Notes under the pieces: generated by a model
The model's database searches: none
Told to the model about the DNA's origin: nothing
What the model saw: the letters and a program-made list of their open reading frames with translations, nothing else
In this document: in pieces, positions 28,367-38,051 of the stretch
Layout of the letters: each line of letters opens with the position of its first letter
How positions within the stretch are numbered: the first letter of the stretch is position 1
Translations under genes and position numbers: made by a program
From: Actinernus sp. WN-2022
Taxonomy: Eukaryota; Cnidaria; Anthozoa; Actiniaria; Actinernidae
DNA length: 64,000 nt
Assembly (NCBI GenBank): GCA_030867875.1
Contig: JAOWCC010000577.1
Location: 71,853,012 to 71,917,011 of the forward strand
Direction: 5' to 3'

Positions 28367-31300
28367 ACAGCGTACTCTATTGGCTCGGTGTGGATTCCAT
28401 CGGGAAAAACGCGTCTTTTGTCGTAGTAAGCCGATAGCCCAAGCTTCCATTGGTCGTAGGTTACCACACCTTCTGGCAATAGTCGGAAGCCTCGGTTTTC
28501 CGCCATGTCGATACTACCCTGAAGGGCTGCTTTGAATCGATCCCACGAAATGTCATTGTGACGCCTAGACATACCTTTAGCGGAATACTTCTTGCTGCCA
28601 CCCGTATCGACGTAGTAGGCTTTCGAGCATAGGGCAATGGCGCGCTGTCCTTCGAATTCGAGTTTGAAGAGTCCTGGCGTACGACTGCTCCACTTGTCCC
28701 AAGCTAGCCATTCCTTCCTATTGGCTTCGAAATCCTCACGTAGTTCCGGTCTTACAACCTCATCGAGGCTATTTCCCGAGATGGCAATGTACGCACTGTC
28801 TGTGTCCATCTGTATGTATTCGAAATCATCTCGGTCAATGTACTTATCGAGGAAGTCGTAGTAGAACTCGAGCATACGCAGCTTTGCGAGCTGGTACACA
28901 GCGATACCTACTTGGAAAGGGCGTTTGATTCGGATCTGGTCCTTTCGGCTCTCGAGTTCATATGCATCACCAAGCTCTTCCAGGTCTTCGAACCAAACAC
29001 TTCGCAATGCTTTGTCCACAACCTTCTCATCTTTTGTATAGGTGACCTTCGTTTGGCGTCCCAAGTCTTCGAGCAACTTTCCATAGGCGCTGTTTCCTAG
29101 TAGCTTGAACACATCTGCCAGCAAAGCCTCGCCTTTATCTTCATCTCCCATACGACGTGCCTCAGTGACTTGGTCCACGAACCATCCGAAGATTTCTTTG
29201 GGTTCGGAGTCTATCGTGCGGTAGACAGCAGTGATCACTGCGCCATGATCTACATACCAAAGTAGAAGAGGAGCATAGAGTAGCAACTTCTTTCCAGAGA
29301 GACTCCCAACTAGCTTCTTTTCCTCGCTGAGCTTTCTACCTGTCTTTGTGAGGTAGGCCAACATTTCTGGAGGGATTGCTTCTTTGGGGATTTTCTTGTT
29401 GTAGAAGAAGGGTGGCATCTCCTCAAATTCCTTCCACAATTTCTTTGGTATCTCGATGTCTACTTCTGCATATCCAAACCACGTTCCACCAAGTAGACAT
29501 TCAACGAATCCTTCAGTGGCTGGACCTAGATCGTCATAGTGCACAACCTTTTCTTTTCCACAAGGCATTTCGAATTCCATGGTAGAAAGATATAGGGCGT
29601 TGGCATCGTATCCAAGAATCTTACGACAAGTCTTAGTTCCTCCCTGATGACTACGAATCTTAGTCACTCCTGCTTCGTGGAGTCTGGTGAACACTATGCT
29701 TGGACCTCCCACGACAGCGTCTTTCAGCATGCGGTAGGCTTCCTTACTTGGAGCGTACATCTCAGCTCCCCTTTCTACACTACCTCGAAGTAGGAACTGT
29801 AGGGAGACTCCTGGAATGGACACTGCGTCTTTCAGCATGTCTACTCCTTTCTCGTGATAGAAATCTCGCATCTTTTCGAGTGCCTCTAGGAATGGAACTA
29901 CATCTAGGTCGTTGTAGTATCGTAGCCAGTCTGCAAAGGTTTCCATTCCTTTGTCGAGAAAGGTGCACTCACAGTCTTCGAACTCTGACATAGATAGTAG
30001 ATGTTCTCTTTTCAACTTTGAACCCCACTCTGGATAGTCTGGTAATCCAATGTGATCCAACTTGTCTGGAGAATCGAACCACTCATATGGGAAGAAACTC
30101 TTTTGCAACTCACAGCCATAGGCAGCGACCCAACGTTCATAAGAAGTTCCAGGTCCAAGGTAGTTGATCACATCAAGGAAACGGAAATCTGGGGTCAATA
30201 GGAACATAGTGGAATTGGCTTTCTTTGCTACCAGGATCTTTGAACAGGTGTCAGCAATGATTCCTACGAAGTGCTCCCTGATCAGATTGAGATCGTACCT
30301 GCCAGAGTTGAATCCCACTACTGGAACTTGGCGGATCCATTCGTCGATCTTCGCTTGTTGTTTCTTTGGTAGGGTGTCAAAAGAGAATTCAGGTGTCTTG
30401 GGGCAGAACTGTTCTGCAATGACTTCTTGGATCACTTTCGCTCTTAGCTGGAGTTCTTCGACGAAGGCTTCGATGAGTTCTTTTGGATTGCGTCGACAGA
30501 TGTGGGTTGACTTTCGATTGTACGTGTCGGCAATTGATACTGATATGGGAACGTGAACGTTTTCGATGGTCAGGTGGTCCGTTGGTTGTCTTCCTTTTGT
30601 CGTGTCGAGATAGGCTTCGAAATCGTAAACTATGAAGTGTGGGTAGACAGTTTGTGTTGGTGTGGGGACCGGTTTGTTTTTCTTCTTTGTGGAGCAGCCC
30701 CAAGCTTCCACTACTGTATAACCAGCTCCTTGTAGCTTTGCCGTTCTTTCACAGGTCTTGAGATAGAGCCTCCTTTCCCTAGGGAAGCATTTCGGGCAGC
30801 CATGGAAATAGCATCCATGAAATTGAAAGATGGTTTTCGAAAGAGGTTCGTAGCCGTCGACCGGTGCTCCTTCGATCCAATGCTCTCCACCATGCCCACA
30901 AGCTGCATGATGAATGTGTTGTCCAATCCTTTTGGTTTCGCGTTCCAACCAGCATAGAGCGACTTTGCTGGCTGTGCTCTCTGGCCAGAAGGCTTTTTCG
31001 TATGCCGACTGGGGTACTGTGATTACCTTTCCAGGGCAAACAATCTTCGTTTCGCCACGACTGCAACGATCTGCATGGCGGTGAAGGTCTGAGGCTTTCG
31101 TGAACCGTTGCTTACAATCGTTACATACGTAGATGTGCCCTAGCTTGTTGATGTTCTTGATGTAGAAGGCATGTCCGTCGTATATCCCAATCGTCATCGT
31201 ATGCTTGTAGTGAGCTGCATGTCGCGTCAGATGCCAAGCGCCGTCCTCCGTGGGTTCATACACCCGAATACCGATTCTAAAGTGCAACTCGACTTCCTCC

Positions 31301-31953
31301 AGCTGGTCTAAGGAAGTTCTGGGAACGTCTTGTGTGAGCGCTGTCAGGCGATAGAAGGCCTGGGCAAGTTTTCGAGCTGAGGTGTTGCACTTGTCTGCAC
31401 GGGCTCCTTCATGCATGGCAAGGCAGCGCCAAAGACATAGGTTGTCGCCATATCGATCAAGGGCAAACATTCCTTTTTTCTGGCGAAGCCATTGGGGTAG
31501 TGGACCTGTTCCCAACAAAAGCTGACGATCGATCACGACCTTGACATCCACATATATCCAACGAACAAAGGCCCATTGGGTATTTGGTCGATTGATGTTG
31601 TCGGGATTCAAACGAGCTGTCTCCTTGCTATTGATCCACTCTTCTCCATCTTCTAGGATGTTCACCCATGGAGAGCCTGGGACAGTCTTGGAGAATAGAA
31701 TCACGCGTCCGTCGTTGACATTCCGAATGCGATAGGTGTAGCTGTAGCGCAGGTAAAAGCTGGTGGTTACCTTTGCAACTAGCTTTTCCATGATCCTAGG
31801 GGTCAAGTCTCCTGCCACACCTTGGAAGAAGCGCCATCGGATAGTACGGCGACCTATCTCCATCCCCTCAAGCATTCCATCTCTCTCCTCTAGAATAGCA
31901 CCTGCCTCTCGAGCTAGACTCCGTGGAAGTGGTTCACTACGTGGTCTCACCAT
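28363..31953 (-). CDS. polB: Family B DNA polymerase with restriction-like module (1196 aa)
   Basis: Replicates the element, by family knowledge in a protein-primed manner. In order: an N-terminal unique region; a C2H2-like finger (CNDCKQRFTKASDLHRHADR); a module with FHGCYFHGCPKC followed by GYTVVEAWGC, the nuclease-like block seen in many Polinton polymerases. Then come exonuclease motifs VYDFEAYL, VGFNSGRYDLN and YYNDLDV, and polymerase motifs A GYDANALYLS, B KLLGNSAYGKLLE and C QMDTDSAYIAI. The start at 31953 (MVRPRSEP) comes 9 bases after the minus-strand TATAGTTGTATC; the upstream in-frame extension runs through tandem repeat DNA. The provirus 2 enzyme has a different accessory nuclease, so the two polymerases come from different lineages. 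Catalytic residues intact. Confidence 0.95.
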   Translation of the reverse strand: MVRPRSEPLPRSLAREAGAILEERDGMLEGMEIGRRTIRWRFFQGVAGDLTPRIMEKLVAKVTTSFYLRYSYTYRIRNVNDGRVILFSKTVPGSPWVNILEDGEEWINSKETARLNPDNINRPNTQWAFVRWIYVDVKVVIDRQLLLGTGPLPQWLRQKKGMFALDRYGDNLCLWRCLAMHEGARADKCNTSARKLAQAFYRLTALTQDVPRTSLDQLEEVELHFRIGIRVYEPTEDGAWHLTRHAAHYKHTMTIGIYDGHAFYIKNINKLGHIYVCNDCKQRFTKASDLHRHADRCSRGETKIVCPGKVITVPQSAYEKAFWPESTASKVALCWLERETKRIGQHIHHAACGHGGEHWIEGAPVDGYEPLSKTIFQFHGCYFHGCPKCFPRERRLYLKTCERTAKLQGAGYTVVEAWGCSTKKKNKPVPTPTQTVYPHFIVYDFEAYLDTTKGRQPTDHLTIENVHVPISVSIADTYNRKSTHICRRNPKELIEAFVEELQLRAKVIQEVIAEQFCPKTPEFSFDTLPKKQQAKIDEWIRQVPVVGFNSGRYDLNLIREHFVGIIADTCSKILVAKKANSTMFLLTPDFRFLDVINYLGPGTSYERWVAAYGCELQKSFFPYEWFDSPDKLDHIGLPDYPEWGSKLKREHLLSMSEFEDCECTFLDKGMETFADWLRYYNDLDVVPFLEALEKMRDFYHEKGVDMLKDAVSIPGVSLQFLLRGSVERGAEMYAPSKEAYRMLKDAVVGGPSIVFTRLHEAGVTKIRSHQGGTKTCRKILGYDANALYLSTMEFEMPCGKEKVVHYDDLGPATEGFVECLLGGTWFGYAEVDIEIPKKLWKEFEEMPPFFYNKKIPKEAIPPEMLAYLTKTGRKLSEEKKLVGSLSGKKLLLYAPLLLWYVDHGAVITAVYRTIDSEPKEIFGWFVDQVTEARRMGDEDKGEALLADVFKLLGNSAYGKLLEDLGRQTKVTYTKDEKVVDKALRSVWFEDLEELGDAYELESRKDQIRIKRPFQVGIAVYQLAKLRMLEFYYDFLDKYIDRDDFEYIQMDTDSAYIAISGNSLDEVVRPELREDFEANRKEWLAWDKWSSRTPGLFKLEFEGQRAIALCSKAYYVDTGGSKKYSAKGMSRRHNDISWDRFKAALQGSIDMAENRGFRLLPEGVVTYDQWKLGLSAYYDKRRVFPDGIHTEPIEYAV

Positions 31954-31959
31954 TCTCCC

Positions 31960-32165
31960 TTCGATACAACTATATATTACGATAGCTTTAACAGGTACTC
32001 GAGTTTGGATTTTTAGGTGTAAGGCTGTTGCAGCGATATAACTATATGTAATTATATCTCTAATAGGATTATCAAGTTGGATTTTACGTACAAGCAATCG
32101 ATGTCGATATAACTATATGTAATCATATCTCTAATAGGATTATCAAGTTGGATTTTATGTACAAG
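31960..32165. repeat. Tandem partial copies of the inner terminal repeat
   Basis: The block CGATATAACTATATGTAAT followed by CTCTAATAGGATTATCAAG and TTGGATTTTA occurs at 32104-32164 (inside the right terminal repeat). It recurs at 32034-32094 (diverged) and in degraded form at 31963-32016. Each copy carries an inverted TATAGTTATATC-like motif. Confidence 0.8.
31963..31974 (-). promoter_or_regulatory. TATAGTTGTATC motif before polB
   Basis: Exact copy, on the minus strand, of the 12-mer next to the TFIIB-like start codon. It lies 9 bases upstream of the chosen polymerase start, with TTAAAG (GTTAAAG on the minus strand) about 12 bases further upstream. Confidence 0.6.
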
Positions 32166-32338
32166 AATGTCTAGTGATACTTTGAATGCCCCTTAGTTAC
32201 CCCTAGTAGTATAGTCGGCGTCAAAACTGATACCCTTTTTTCTTGCACAAGAAAACTCAAAAATGAATTTCTGAATTCACTTTTTGAGTTTTCTTGTGCA
32301 AGAAAAACGGGTATCATTTTGACGCCGACTATACTACT
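32104..32338 (-). repeat. Right terminal inverted repeat of provirus 1
   Basis: Reverse complement of 16827-17061 with one mismatch. The outer 134 bases (32205-32338) form the same imperfect palindrome as the left end. It ends CTATACTACT and is followed by the target duplicate CAGAC at 32339-32343. Confidence 0.95.
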
Positions 32339-32343
32339 CAGAC

Positions 32344-32806
32344 AATCAATGTTAGCCGTGTTTTTGTGTTGACCCAGGCCTTAACGTACTTGATCATGAG
32401 TTGCTGAGGATGTTATTACAAGCAAACACGAGTCATATACAGAAGTATGTTCCTGTTCTTTGTTGTAAATTATGTGTTCTTGGTTCCTTTACATAGAAGC
32501 ACTGAATTACTACATAACTGTTTTAAGGTTATTGTCAGAAAACAATATCAAGAATATTCATGATTAGGATCTAGGCACCCAAGGATAGAAAAATGGGTGT
32601 ACAGTACATTTTCTGTTCTTTCCTAAGATGATTCCAGTGATCTTTTTGAAATTTCATCTTTTTGAAATTTCATGGTTTATATATATATATTTATAATCAG
32701 TTTAAAAGGTACGTAACGGCTACTTTCAAACAACTGAAAAGCGTATGATACCTTTAATTTTAGTGAATGCTCTCCTGACCGTTTTCATTTTTAAATGTAC
32801 ACGCAG
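32344..32806. other. Right remnant of the last kinase intron
   Basis: No gene or notable repeat. Contains a duplicated ATCTTTTTGAAATTTCAT near 32640 and a TA-rich run near 32680. Ends in the acceptor ACACGCAG. Confidence 0.6.
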
Positions 32807-33032
32807 CTATGACGTCATGATGGACTGCTGGAAGGAGGATCCCAGCAAGAGACCAATCTTCTCTGATGTTAAAAGCAGACTGGACGACATTCTGATGCGC
32901 CTTGGCGAATACACTGACCTGAACATAGGAATCATCGATGAGAAGAATCCGATCTACAATATTCCAGATGTCGTCACTGAAGACCCGGATGACAAGACGG
33001 ACGAGGTCACCGTGGATATCCAAGAGAAATGA
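32807..33032 (+). CDS. Receptor tyrosine kinase, last exon and C-terminal tail
   Basis: Terminal exon after acceptor ACACGCAG. It reads YDVMMDCWKEDPSKRPIF, the closing CW(x)6RP motif of tyrosine kinases, followed by a tail with NPIYNIPDV and an acidic end, then TGA at 33030-33032. The splice phase matches the exon at 6919-7015, so transcription has to cross provirus 1 to make the full kinase. No frameshift or premature stop is present in any visible exon. Confidence 0.92.
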
Positions 33033-33404
33033 AAACAGTTGCCATGTCATCAGTAGCACTTGTGTAAGGATCACGAAGTTTTCGCATAAACAGACCCAGT
33101 TTCTATTTATTTTGTGATTCCATTCATAAATTGTTTGGTAAGGTCACGTTTTATTAATTTGTATTGATGAAACATAGAAAAGAATGCATACTGCATAAAA
33201 AAAATTAAATCATATAATAGCTCTTTGTGAAAATAAGAATATTTGAATATTAACTGTCAATGTTTAATGAATGCTCATATAGGCATATACTCATATAGGC
33301 ATTAACAAAACGTAAATATATTTCTCGTATACCATTGATACTTTATATAGATGTATTTCAATGTCTAATCTTCAAACACCATTATCTGTAAAATGCAGTA
33401 ATAA

Positions 33405-33860
33405 TAATAATAATAATAACTTTATTACAGTGTCAATGTATTTAGCTGTTCAGCTAATGGGGGACACTTTAACAAAAGATAGAGTAAAATAAGATAAAAA
33501 GTAACCTAGAGTTATGTACAATTTTAAAATCTAATATAACTATACTTAAATATATTATAAAATCTAAAAAATTATATGCAGAGCTAATTATATCATGAGC
33601 TGCATAATATGCAGCAGTAAGAATTGTTATCTATTAAGCTTGATATATCTAACTTTCGTATATTATGTTTAAACGAATTTAGACTGGACACAGTCCTAAG
33701 ACTAGGCCTAAGCTTTGTCCATATAAATGGTCCCAAGTATCTAATTGAATGCTTTCCATAACTAACTGTTTCAAACCTAGGTATATCGAATTCACTGTTT
33801 CTGAGCGAGTAACGCGTACTTTTACTTTTGAACAAGCCCGATACACTTTTGAACAAGCCC
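33405..33860 (-). mobile_element. LINE 3' end, reverse orientation
   Basis: An AAT/TAA microsatellite (33400-33420) marks the 3' tail. On the minus strand 33593-33856 encodes YSLRNSEFDIPRFETVSYGK and SIRYLGPFIWTKL, the C-terminal segment of LINE ORF2 proteins. Strongly 5'-truncated. Confidence 0.7.
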
Positions 33861-35325
33861 GAGATACTTATTGAAAATCATGGCGGAACACAATCCTACC
33901 CATGATTATTTTATTTCAATGCGCTTTTTACCAATCAAGCTGGTTAACGTTTTTCGAATTATTTGTAACCAGGATCCAATATACTGCATGTGTTTTTAAA
34001 GTGTAATAATTTGTGAAGCGTTAGCGTTTCATAGATTATTTCATTGACGTTAAAACTGGTGTACCTGAACACTGTGATACTGATGTGTATAATGACAACC
34101 AATCAAAACATGGATTTTGTCTCTGGATAGTTATGTTCGTTGTTAACAATCGGTTTCCTAGCTTTAAAACTGAAGGTAATAATTCAAATCGTATTATATG
34201 ACGAAATCAAGAATATTTCCATATCACAATGGCAATATTTAATGCTTGATAATCTACGTTTTAATAAGCCTTTAGTGGCAAAGACAAAACAAATCCATTT
34301 ACAGTCATAACGTTTAGAGCTCAACATTTTTATAAGCCTTATATAAGTGGCGAACATATATTAAATAGAATCACACACGCTTTTGTTGGGAGAATAAATG
34401 TAACTAACAATGTTTTTCAAGCAAATTAATTTTACGAGGGTTTATTCATTATATACTTATAGACCTATTCGAAAAAAGGTGTCATCAAACTTGGATTGTT
34501 AGGAAATGTTGGCATTAAAATAGTCACTGCTACTTGAGACAGCAAGAAAACATTAGTAAGATTGTAAACTTTAAGGAGCACAACACTAAGCGAGTTACTG
34601 AGGTTCAAACTTAGTGTGTGAGATTTAGGAAGTCAGGACTGACTAGCCTCGTTTTCATGTTTCTTGAGAGTTTCACACGTGTATTACTTTGTAAGGATGT
34701 TTTCTTTAATTGTCAAAGTGCTAAATGATACTAAAACAAAATCGCTCTTTCACATCGGCTAGTTTATATCTTCAGAAAATATTGAATATCAAAATTATGC
34801 AAATTAGTGGCAGCCATTTTTCGAATGGGTCTATGAACGCTTGATTCAATTAAGTTTGTAGCAGGAATATGACAGTGTGCCATTTTGATCCGTGCGCTCA
34901 GATGGTTATGACAGTTATCCTTCTCGCTTCTCGAGCAATCTAATTAGACTTGTCGGGTTTGAAGTCAGTATTAGGGCTTTGAAAGTTGAAAGAAAGTCGA
35001 CTAGGGAAAAAAACGTTTTACACAAAGTTACTGCTCGATATGTACTTATTCTAATAGAGTGGGAAGAATAATCAGATATACTTTTCGGGCAAAACAGTTC
35101 AACATTGCAAGCTCAACTGATAAATGTACAACATTAATCTCATAGCAAAAACGAGCAATACTCAACAACTTACCGCGTTATTCCCCTGACGCGCACGAGA
35201 TAAAAGTGGCGCCTTTAATTCCCAGTACTAAAAAGTATACTTATGTAATGCCGGTAGTTCTAATGATAAGAGGAAAGGGAGAAGGTGAAAAAGACGAATT
35301 TCTGCCACTCATAACAAGAGAGCTG

Positions 35326-35329
<4 letters not shown>

Positions 35330-35363
<34 letters not shown>

Positions 35364-35960
35364 ATTCATGTAGCCATTTCCTTATAGCCAATAGCGCTTT
35401 ACAATTAATAAAATCACGATCATACAGACTTAATTAATATTAACGTTAAGGGAAATATGTTACAAAGGCTACGATTAAAAATGAACTAAAACATACAATT
35501 GATTCCCGATATAAGCTAAAATCAATAGCAAAATCAAGTGAAATAAATACGAATAAGGTTATAAATCATATACTTGTTTAAACAGCTAGGTTTTAAGTCT
35601 TGGTTTAAAAATCACGACCGAGTTACTGGACTCTATATTAAGGGGCATAGAGTTCCACGACGTACATGTAGGGGCATCAACAGAAAAGGAAGATCTAAAC
35701 TACGCGAAGGAACGTTCAACGAACGTTCAATTAAATCCTGAATATACACGGGCGATTAATTATGGAGTGCCTTAAAAGTAAGTAGCAACACCTTCAAATT
35801 AATGCGTTGTTGAACCGGTAACCAGTGCAATCTAATAAAAATAGACGTAACGTGATCATACTTGCGCATAAGGCACATAACCCTAGCAGCAGCATTTTTA
35901 ACATACTGTAACCTCTGAATGGAACTTTTAGGAAGACCATATAATACCTTGATGACTACA
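35330..35960 (-). mobile_element. Degraded LINE 3' end, reverse orientation
   Basis: An AAT microsatellite at 35328-35357 marks the tail. On the minus strand 35885-35940 encodes LPKSSIQRLQYVKNAAA, the same ORF2 C-terminal motif as in the copies at 4530-5150 and 8571-9152. Many stops. Confidence 0.6.
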
Positions 35961-36391
35961 CAGCTCGGTCTCTCAGATCCTCTCGGATGAGATTTATAAG
36001 AGTGATAACGTCGTTGCCGGCCAGTGGATAGAGGACTAGATTGGGAAAAAACTCTTCATACACTTTAGCTTCATTTTATCTTGGGGGTTTATTGTAGAAT
36101 TATATCACCTTCCCTTTTGGCGCAAATGGAAGTCTGCTTGCTTCTTTGTTTATTGTGGGATCTGCATCGAATAATTCAGGGTGACTGGGATCATGTGAAC
36201 ATCTAAAAAATATGACATTGCTGTTTAACATTATCTGCGCAAACAAAATCAATAGTTATATTTAAAGGAAACCAATAAAAGTAATCAGGAAACCTTGAGT
36301 GGATGTTATAATTTAGGGACAGATGGGTATCATGTCGGATGAGCTCAGTTATAATATAACTTTTTGTTGTTGCCGTGGTTTTTTTGTTGTT

Positions 36392-36417
36392 GGGGGGGGG
36401 GGGGGGGGGGGGGGGGG
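36392..36417. repeat. 26-base G run
   Basis: Uninterrupted run of 26 G after TTGTTGTT, followed by a purine-rich tract (GAGGGTAGTGGGAGGGGG). It may form quadruplex DNA; the length in this assembly may be unreliable. Confidence 0.85.
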
Positions 36418-37577
36418 AGGGTAGTGGGAGGGGGAGAGGGTAGGTGACTATAAGATACGAAAAAAAACTGATTCACCCAGCGCCATGTTCCAGGAATTCG
36501 GTGAGTGCAATAGGAAATAGAAGAAAATTTAGCGAAGAGTAGAATAGCAATTTAGTACACAAACGCTAGGGCTGCCTCTTCTGCAATTTCGTACTGACCT
36601 ACTTAAGTTACACCAATGAAGAAGCTTCTTCGTAGATATATAACTTTAAAAGGGTCCGAATATTTAAATAACAATGACGAATTTCGTTCCTGAACAAGAT
36701 AGCACCATTGTATATTTGCGCTCAAATCTAGCACATTAAAACCATTTGATGTAAATTTAACAACAAGGCCTCCCTGTGAAGGGCATTTGAATATATTCAT
36801 ATAGAATACATGTACGCTCTATTTAAATGAATACATTTTTAGTTCTATTTAGATAATGATTCGCCTTAGGATAACTATATAACAAAATACAATAGGTTGC
36901 GGCAATGAGCATTATCTTCACATATAATCTTGCTTGAATATGACTTAAGTGTTGTCTTAGATGTTTACAGTGCAAACTACAAGCAGAACGTAAACTAAAT
37001 TGTATGTTAGCCATTTTTACTGTGCCTAGGAATCGAAAATTAAGTTCAACTCATTTGAAAATACTTTCGAAATGAGGAAGGGTGGCGTTTTCCGTTTGTC
37101 AATATCTCATCTCGTTCCAGAGATATTCAGGTTTTTGCAATATGAAAATGAGATGAACTGTGACGTCATTTGATGTACACAGCCTGAACACAAATTACAA
37201 AATGGAGCATATCTGCAAATAATAGGTAAATCAATGGCCCTATATCATTATGACGTCACGGCTTGTTTATGAGGGGGACAGAATCGACTTGAACAATAGA
37301 ATTTTGAACTAAATCTGCTCTGCTGAGGAAAATTTAACTTCGAATTGTCTGGTTTCCAGATATCAGCTGTATCAATGTTTATCCCACAATATTTACCGTA
37401 TTTGGTGGCTGTTAGCGCTATTCTACGTTCTTCAAAATGCATTTGATAGCGATTTCCTTTGTGTTGTTGCTGTTTTGTCCCTGTTTTGTCCCCCTCCTAC
37501 GACCGTGATCCTTAGCGTTTAAACAATAGATTGTTTTGATATGACGTCATAATGATATAGGTCAATTGAAACTTTGC

Positions 37578-37582
37578 GTGTG
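37578..37582. repeat. 5-bp target duplication, left of provirus 2
   Basis: GTGTG at 37578-37582 is repeated at 57209-57213, directly outside the AGTAG...CTACT ends. The base before the left copy is C and does not match, so the duplication is 5 bp, as for provirus 1. The right copy lies in a short GT run, which weakens this one slightly. Confidence 0.7.
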
Positions 37583-37700
37583 AGTAGGGGGAAAAGGCCG
37601 ATTCTGGCGCAGTTTTTGACATATTGTGAAATACTGGCGCAGCGCCAGTAATTCAAAATATGACAAAGACGGCGCCAGAAGTCTGCCTTTTCCTCCTACT
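37583..37700. repeat. Terminal palindrome, left end of provirus 2
   Basis: The outer AGTAGGGGGAAAAGGC is mirrored by GCCTTTTCCTCCTACT at 37685-37700. The centre (37632-37650) is a perfect inverted repeat TACTGGCGC-A-GCGCCAGTA. Intervening arms pair with a few mismatches. Confidence 0.9.
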
Positions 37701-37769
37701 GTTTATTTAATGATTCCAAGAAAACCGGTTTAAACTGGATTCCAAGAATTCGATCACGTGACTCAAACT

Positions 37770-37866
37770 GCGCCAGTAATGTCAATTCATAAATTGCGCC
37801 AGTAATGTCAATTCACAAATTGCGCCAGTAATGTCAATTCACAAATTGCGCCAGTAATGTCAATTC
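37770..37866 (+). repeat. Four 26-bp iterons in the terminal repeat
   Basis: GCGCCAGTAATGTCAATTC starts at 37770, 37796, 37822 and 37848, an exact 26-base period. The same four copies, inverted, lie at 56925-57021 in the right terminal repeat. The core GCGCCAGTAAT also occurs in the palindrome centre (37642-37652). They could be binding sites for a replication or transcription protein. Confidence 0.9.
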
Positions 37867-38051
37867 CAAGAAACCGGTTTAAACTGGGTTCCAAGAATGT
37901 GACCACGCCCTAATTGACCACGCCCACGAATGGAATGCCAAGGTCACATAGTATCTTTTTTTTTCTCGATCAAATCGATCACGTGATCTCCTTGTGTAAT
38001 TGACCTCGACCTTGACCTTATTTTAATATATTCAAACTATATAAGTAGGTG

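Larger units (their letters stand above)
16827..32338. mobile_element. Polinton/Maverick-class provirus 1, complete
   Basis: A 15,512-bp element with near-identical 235-bp terminal inverted repeats, exact 5-bp target duplications and 15 open genes. These include a DDE integrase, protein-primed-type DNA polymerase B, packaging ATPase, putative major capsid protein, candidate penton protein and TFIIB-like factor. Genes touch or overlap by a few bases and none has introns. The two terminal repeats differ at one position only (T at 16974 in GGGTCATTC, G in the right copy), and no reading frame is broken, so the insertion looks young. It lies in the last intron of the kinase gene. Codon and base usage are visibly less AT-rich than in provirus 2. 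Confidence 0.93.
33033..37577. other. Host intergenic DNA between kinase gene and provirus 2
   Basis: It holds two degraded LINE 3' ends in reverse orientation (33405-33860 and 35330-35960) and a run of 26 G at 36392-36417. No gene is visible; 33900-35320 and 36420-37577 show nothing I can assign. Confidence 0.55.
37583..38000 (+). repeat. Left terminal inverted repeat of provirus 2
   Basis: Matches the reverse complement of about 56800-57208, with a short indel near 37905-37920. From the outside in: a 118-bp palindrome, a CCGGTTTAAACTGG block, four 26-bp iterons, a second CCGGTTTAAACTGG block and a region with GATCACGTGA. The inner boundary is approximate. Confidence 0.9.

Noticed and set aside
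30389..31066. Overlapping reading frames within polB
   Set aside because: Alternative frames of a well-supported polymerase gene, with no conserved product.
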